Assembly (NCBI RefSeq): GCF_964340395.1
Contig: NC_135550.1
Coordinates: forward strand, 29,359,176-29,423,175
Source: Glandiceps talaboti
Lineage: Eukaryota; Hemichordata; Enteropneusta; Spengelidae
Direction of reading: 5' to 3'
DNA length: 64,000 nt
Shown here: positions 59,076-64,000 of the stretch, one piece after another
Layout of the letters: each line of letters starts with the position of its first letter
How positions within the stretch are numbered: the stretch's first letter is position 1
Notes under the pieces: model-generated
Told to the model about the DNA's origin: nothing
Databases searched by the model: none
What the model saw: only the letters and a program-made list of their open reading frames with translations
Position numbers and translations under genes: made by a program

Positions 59076-60851
59076 CCCTGTCATACTAGATCCAAACATA
59101 GGAATAAATTAATGCAGTGCTTTCACACAAATTCACTGTGGTTATAGTAGTGGAAAGAAACCAATGCCTTTAAAATTAACCCATATTATTGAAATCATAT
59201 TTGAGCACAGGGAGAGTCATGTTTTAGTGAAAGGAAATTGGGGGATTGCCACTTTTTAGAAAACGGAATTGGCGAAGGATTACACCGTAAGTAACATACT
59301 GGATTTGATTTGTCCAACATCACCCTTACAATTTATGAAGGCAACATTTACAGGGATTACCGATGTTTGCAATTTGGATTTATAGACGGGACCACTGTTA
59401 CGTCTTTCGATAAAGTCGTGTGATATTAGCCCCGTCAAAATATATGTATGAGAAAAAAAGTTGTTATTTGTTGAAATGGATATAATGTATTTGTCTACTA
59501 CTGATTCAACATTTGGATAACCAAAAGGCTGGAATGCAATCTATCCATGTGATGGCAAAACCGTGGCAGCCTACTTTGATGGCAATTGACACTGACAAAT
59601 TATACCACAGCCTGGTGCACACGCCATGATTTATCACGCTATCAGAGAGTACAACCATACATACATTTTGGATTATTGAATTATGCAGAACTACAGTATT
59701 TCAATTTGAACTTAATAAACATGGACTATTCAAATACACACCGTACAAATAGATGCAATCACAAATTTATACAGTCATTTCGGGAGAAAATCATCGTGAC
59801 ACCTTGAGACGCGTCAAATTTACTAGCCAATCGTTGGCATGGTTACGGTGCGTGTATCCACATCGCGGTAACAAACAAGAGGAAAACAGAAAAGAAATGA
59901 TCATTAGAAATCAAATCAACGGTATGTATCCATGCACATATTGAATACTGTTTTTAAATGTTAATTTCGGATTTCAGTTAAACTGTGGGTTCATTTGCAT
60001 ATATGATTACGTCATATCATGTAATCAGATTCTCATAGTCGTACTCAATTTAAGCACAACCTAATGCAATAGAGCGTCATTTTTATACTTGGATACACAT
60101 TGAGTTGACTTGAAACTCGCTATATATATTTTTTTTAATTCTAGCAGTCCATATCATATGGTTGAACCAGTGCAAGGTTCTTGTTTACCTCGACGTTTAC
60201 AACACTGAATTGAGCGACATTTTGTCACCCGCCTGTTTGTTATGAATACTGATTATGGTAGATGACAAGTCTGCGGTGATTCCACATCGCTGGGGGTAGC
60301 AGATAACTTATGGTAAATGTAGAAGATTCAACGATCCAACATAAACAAGCTTAAATCTACTGGATTCCAGATGTAATTCATCATTTCCCCCACTGTATTA
60401 CAGCCAACAGCCTCACACACACTCTCTAGTTCAGAGGGGACATCAAGAATCCGTTAGAACTGGTAAGTTGAATAGAGCGGCACATTAATTCACAACCACC
60501 CAATCGTCCTCAGTTATATTCTAATGACTCAATTTTCTTATCATCACAGGAAAAGAGGGAACGATGCCTATGAATGGGAATTGATATCTCCTGAATATCT
60601 CCTGGTTATTACAGTTGTCATGGCAACCGTGATGACTATTCGTTGTTTGATAGCGCTTAATATCTGAACGACTGAACGTACAGACGCTGTAATTCCAATC
60701 TCTCGTATCACACCATTGACAGCTGTTTTCTTACGTATGTAATCCATGCCCCGCAGAATGTTTTACGGACATACAAACGCCACATGGCTGCTACTGTATG
60801 TATGACCTTCTAGAAGTAATGAAGTTCAAAGCATTGGTTGTGTGTTGAACT
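59076..60851. other. Upstream region of the globin exon
   Basis: No coding exon recognised. A CTG-GTAAGT junction at about 60462-60470 and a CATCACAG acceptor near 60550 could bound a 5' UTR exon, but this cannot be tested here. Confidence 0.4.
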
Positions 60852-61036
60852 ATGGGTTGTACATCTTCGGCCGCATCAGATCGTATTAACACGAACGATC
60901 CACTGGAAGAGCCACCGCCGCCACAACAAGTCGACCCAAGGTTGCCACTAACGGCACGACAGAAGTTCAGTATACAGAAATCGTGGAAAGCTATCCAGAG
61001 AGCTATGGAAGACGTTGGAATCAATATGTTTATCAG
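60852..61036 (+). CDS. First coding exon of an acylated, globin X-like globin (gene incomplete)
   Basis: The ATG (context actATGG) opens MGCTSSAASD, a Gly2-Cys3 start expected to be N-myristoylated and S-palmitoylated, as described for globin X and some other membrane-bound globins. A proline/acid-rich spacer with PPPPQQ follows, then LTARQKFSIQKSWKAI, a globin A helix with its Trp, and a B helix ending INMFIR. The exon stops in phase 2 before GTAAGA inside that Arg codon, which is the B12.2 position conserved across animal globins. The later exons (CD loop, distal and proximal His) are not recognised up to 64000, so haem ligands cannot be checked. Membrane location and redox or signalling roles are family inference. 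Confidence 0.82.
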
Positions 61037-63721
61037 GTAAGATGTTGGATACGAACAATTCGACAAAGATGCAATGATCTTAGGAAAGAACAACACTAAG
61101 TTAGATATAACGGTGATTCAGCTTAACTTCAAACATATCACCGGCACGTAATTCAATACCCGTGTCTCTATAATCCATATATTACATTGTGTACTAATAT
61201 TGCAGTGGAAAGACATTTTTATCCATTTGTGATTTTTGCGTCTTGCTAAAGAGATTTGCATTATTTGTAAGTTTTTGTTACTCGATAGAGAAAAACACTG
61301 AACAAGGGCACTCGCTTTGAGATGATATGTGTATTATTTTAATTCAACATCTATAATCCGACTAAGATGTACAATGTACAATGTTGAATTCCCTGGTGTG
61401 TTTCGTCAAATGTTTGAATAATTCAGATGCACGTTTTACTCTATACTTATATGTCATCTAGCTATGGGGACATTAAATATACAGCAATTCGAGAGAAAGA
61501 TTCCGTTAATGAGCATTCTTTACTATATATTGACTAAATTAAGTCGTGAATAGACTTTTCAAGTCCCTGAATATAATTGTGTATGAAAGATACAAATTAA
61601 ATCCAATCTTTTGATGTAATTCAAAGGGCGATAGAAAAAATAAGAATCGGAGCATACGTACATGTAAATTTCATTACGCCGAGTGAAAATATTACATTTA
61701 TAGTTCGACTGTATTATATTGAGTAGAAAGATACGTTGTATTCGTGATAAAACTACCGAGTGAGGACAGTGCTGTTTTCTCCCAATTGTCACTCAAATCA
61801 CATAGGTTGTGTTAGTATACCTTATCTTTGCAAAATACCGCATGGCTTGAAGCGTTGCAGATCTAATCGACTCATTACATACTGGTCTCTTCAATTTCTC
61901 ACGGTAAATATGATATGCGTTTGCTTAGGGCGGAGGGCAGACGAACCCCCGTTTGAAAATTACATGTATGAACGTTCAGCATCTTTCCAGCCTTAAGCCG
62001 GATAGGAAAATTTCATAAAAAAATAACACTGATGGCATAATTCTGTTTTTGTTAAAGTTACGTGTGTAAAAGCCTATATCTATGATGGCTAGATAATAAT
62101 GTGTGACTAGTCAACTTCACCAATCTTTAAGTAATGAATCGTTTTAAAACGGGTGATGTTTGACAGAAATCCATGATCGGATTTGGTGCATATCAAGTTG
62201 CGTGTAATTACATACAGAACATTTAATACCGTAGAAATAAAACATGCGAGTGGATGGACTTACAGTGATTGATTAAAACATCCACCCTGTACCAAATTCA
62301 ATTTAATCAGTTGGTGAAAAATGTAATGTGATGATTGTACATTGACCGCCATGTGGTTAACTTCGATCTTTTAGTAGGGATTAGTACAACCTGATTGATA
62401 TGTCTTCATTAGTCTATATCCAAGTATTGCATGATCATTTAATATTTTGTGTGTGTTGGAGCTCATATTCAAATCCAATGGTTTACATTACATCGTATTT
62501 TGGTTAGATATTCGTGTTGTGTTCAAAGTATTATATTGTGCATCATAATTCACCTGGTTGATTGCCATGTACTACTATATACATGGTCGTTAGTTGTTCT
62601 CCCAATATCACTATACAAGGAAGTGTAATTTACTTACAACTTTGGTAATTCCGTACATTTATGTGATTTATAAAAAGCAGGCCGGTACAACATAAAAACG
62701 TCTGACTCAAAATAATGAAATTGAATTAATAAAAAAACACGAGTTCAAGTATATAAAAGTGAGAATGTGACTTTTCATTCTACTTCTTGATCCGTAACAA
62801 TATATTCACAAAAAACGTATATATACACGTAATGAAGAGATATCCATGCATTTCGCGAACCAACTTGCCAACCAACCGGAAACTATGTGGTAGAACGCGT
62901 GATCATAACCTGCTTATAGGCTTACGTCCTGAGAATAATGACTTTCTGTACAATTCAAACAAGATAATACATTTACGGGGGAAAAGATTAAAAAATACCA
63001 ATGGTTTTCTGTCAGTCTCATTTCACTATATTTATCGTGAAATTGTCGTGGAAATATCGGCAATTCTGTTCTTTATAGAACCTATCTCAATCTCGTTTAT
63101 ACGTTGCAGGCTTGAAACATTCAGTGCATTAGGTGTATACATGTAGCCTTAATAGATCGAAGTACCAATTCGGTCAGTCAGAAAATCCACTTACAGGACG
63201 TAGGCTGTGAATGCCTCCGTCTAACTGTACAACACTAATGCCTTTTTTTAGGAATGGGATGAAAATGAACGCACTAATGGAATCAAATCCAGACACATAA
63301 GTTGTTTAGATCGAATAAGGTTGTTTAGACTCTCCAGGACTGAATGATTGGGCCACTCTATGGAAAGCTAAACTGGTCCGAATGCTCGATCTGTACTCAT
63401 ATTACATTTTCTTCTTCCTTTCTTTGTCTTAAACCATTTTTTTTCACGCCCAATAAGAACTGAAGAGTTTACTGTCCTGAAATATCGTGGAAGACTCACA
63501 GAAGAACGGTTGATATTACGATCTATCAAAATTAAGGGGAGGTTGCAGATACAAATTTGTTTCTTAAATTTCGACGCCATTATTTTGTGGCAATGCATGT
63601 TGGGAAAGATGCCGATTCAAAATTTGTATTAGTGACACATCCTCCAAATGTAGAAATAAGAGCTTTTAGTTAGGAAACAATTTGAATTTTAAATCTATGA
63701 ATTAGAATGAATCGCACTGCA
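61037..63721. other. Start of globin intron 1
   Basis: No second globin exon was recognised. AT-rich unique DNA with chance frames only. Confidence 0.55.
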
Positions 63722-64000
63722 TTAAAATGATATATAACAGTATGGGTGATATATTGTAAGTCTCTCTATAACGTGTTCTACACATAATGATATATAACAG
63801 TATGGGTGATACATTGTAAGTCTCTCTATAATGTGTTCTACACACTATAATGATATATAACAGTATGGGTGATACATTGTAAGTCTCTCTATAATGTGCT
63901 CTACACATAATGATATATAGCAGTATGAGTGATACATTGTAAGTCTCTTTATAACGTGTTCTACACATAATAATATATAGCAGTATGGGTGATACATTGT
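63722..64000. repeat. 60-63-bp tandem repeat, about 5 copies, cut by window end
   Basis: Units contain ATGATATATAACAGTATGGG then TGATACATTGTAAGTCTCTC and end GTTCTACACATA. The 60-bp spacing keeps a minus frame open (63702-63968) with repeated CRTRYRETYN-like peptides; this is a by-product. Confidence 0.95.

Noticed and set aside
63116-63146. Second globin exon after TACGTTGCAG
   Set aside because: Correct phase and a leading Arg-Leu, but the frame stops after about twelve residues and lacks the CD-region Pro/Phe pattern.
63702-63968. 88-codon minus frame with repeated CRxxYRETYN
   Set aside because: 60-63-bp tandem repeat; the frame is open only because most units are multiples of three.

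Overview
The window is genomic DNA of an animal. Three genes with spliced, GT-AG, phase-consistent exons can be read, set in AT-rich sequence full of micro- and minisatellites and small inverted-repeat elements. There are no bacterial-style operons, and I found no rRNA, convincing tRNA or CRISPR array. The gene content (a SMOC-type matricellular protein, a DNAJC4 orthologue and an acylated globin resembling globin X) points to a bilaterian. A non-vertebrate deuterostome or a lophotrochozoan would fit, but the species cannot be fixed from sequence alone.

Layout. Positions 1-19237 hold no convincing gene: a pentanucleotide repeat, a 61-bp satellite (205-1262), three inverted-repeat elements (5204-5710, 9220-9966, 15992-16629) and a 2-kb, 15-bp minisatellite (13241-15255). 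Positions 19238-39302 (+) hold a SMOC gene of 12 exons plus one possible 18-nt microexon. Its product is about 565 residues: signal peptide, Kazal/follistatin-like domain, thyroglobulin type-1, basic segment, EF-hand EC domain, linker, second thyroglobulin type-1, second EC domain. Positions 44237-51159 (-) hold a complete six-exon DNAJC4 gene (243 residues: J domain with HPD, one transmembrane segment, charged tail), convergent with SMOC. From 60852 (+) the first coding exon of a globin runs to a splice donor at the classic B12.2 position; its remaining exons are not visible and probably lie beyond the window.

The most notable biological observation is the SMOC architecture. Where human SMOC has its SMOC-specific region between the two thyroglobulin domains, this gene carries a complete extra EC (paired EF-hand) module on one symmetric 1-1 exon, giving Kazal-TY-EC-TY-EC. 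Other points of interest are several small elements with terminal inverted repeats (two similar copies at 41351 and 46141; one more shared terminus family at 15992 and 55809), two (CT)n tracts with the same downstream flank, and stepwise compound microsatellites.

The three genes have unrelated roles (extracellular matrix signalling, membrane-bound co-chaperone, haem protein) and nothing suggests they act as one system. Nearly all other open frames in the window are translated simple repeats or chance AT-rich frames.
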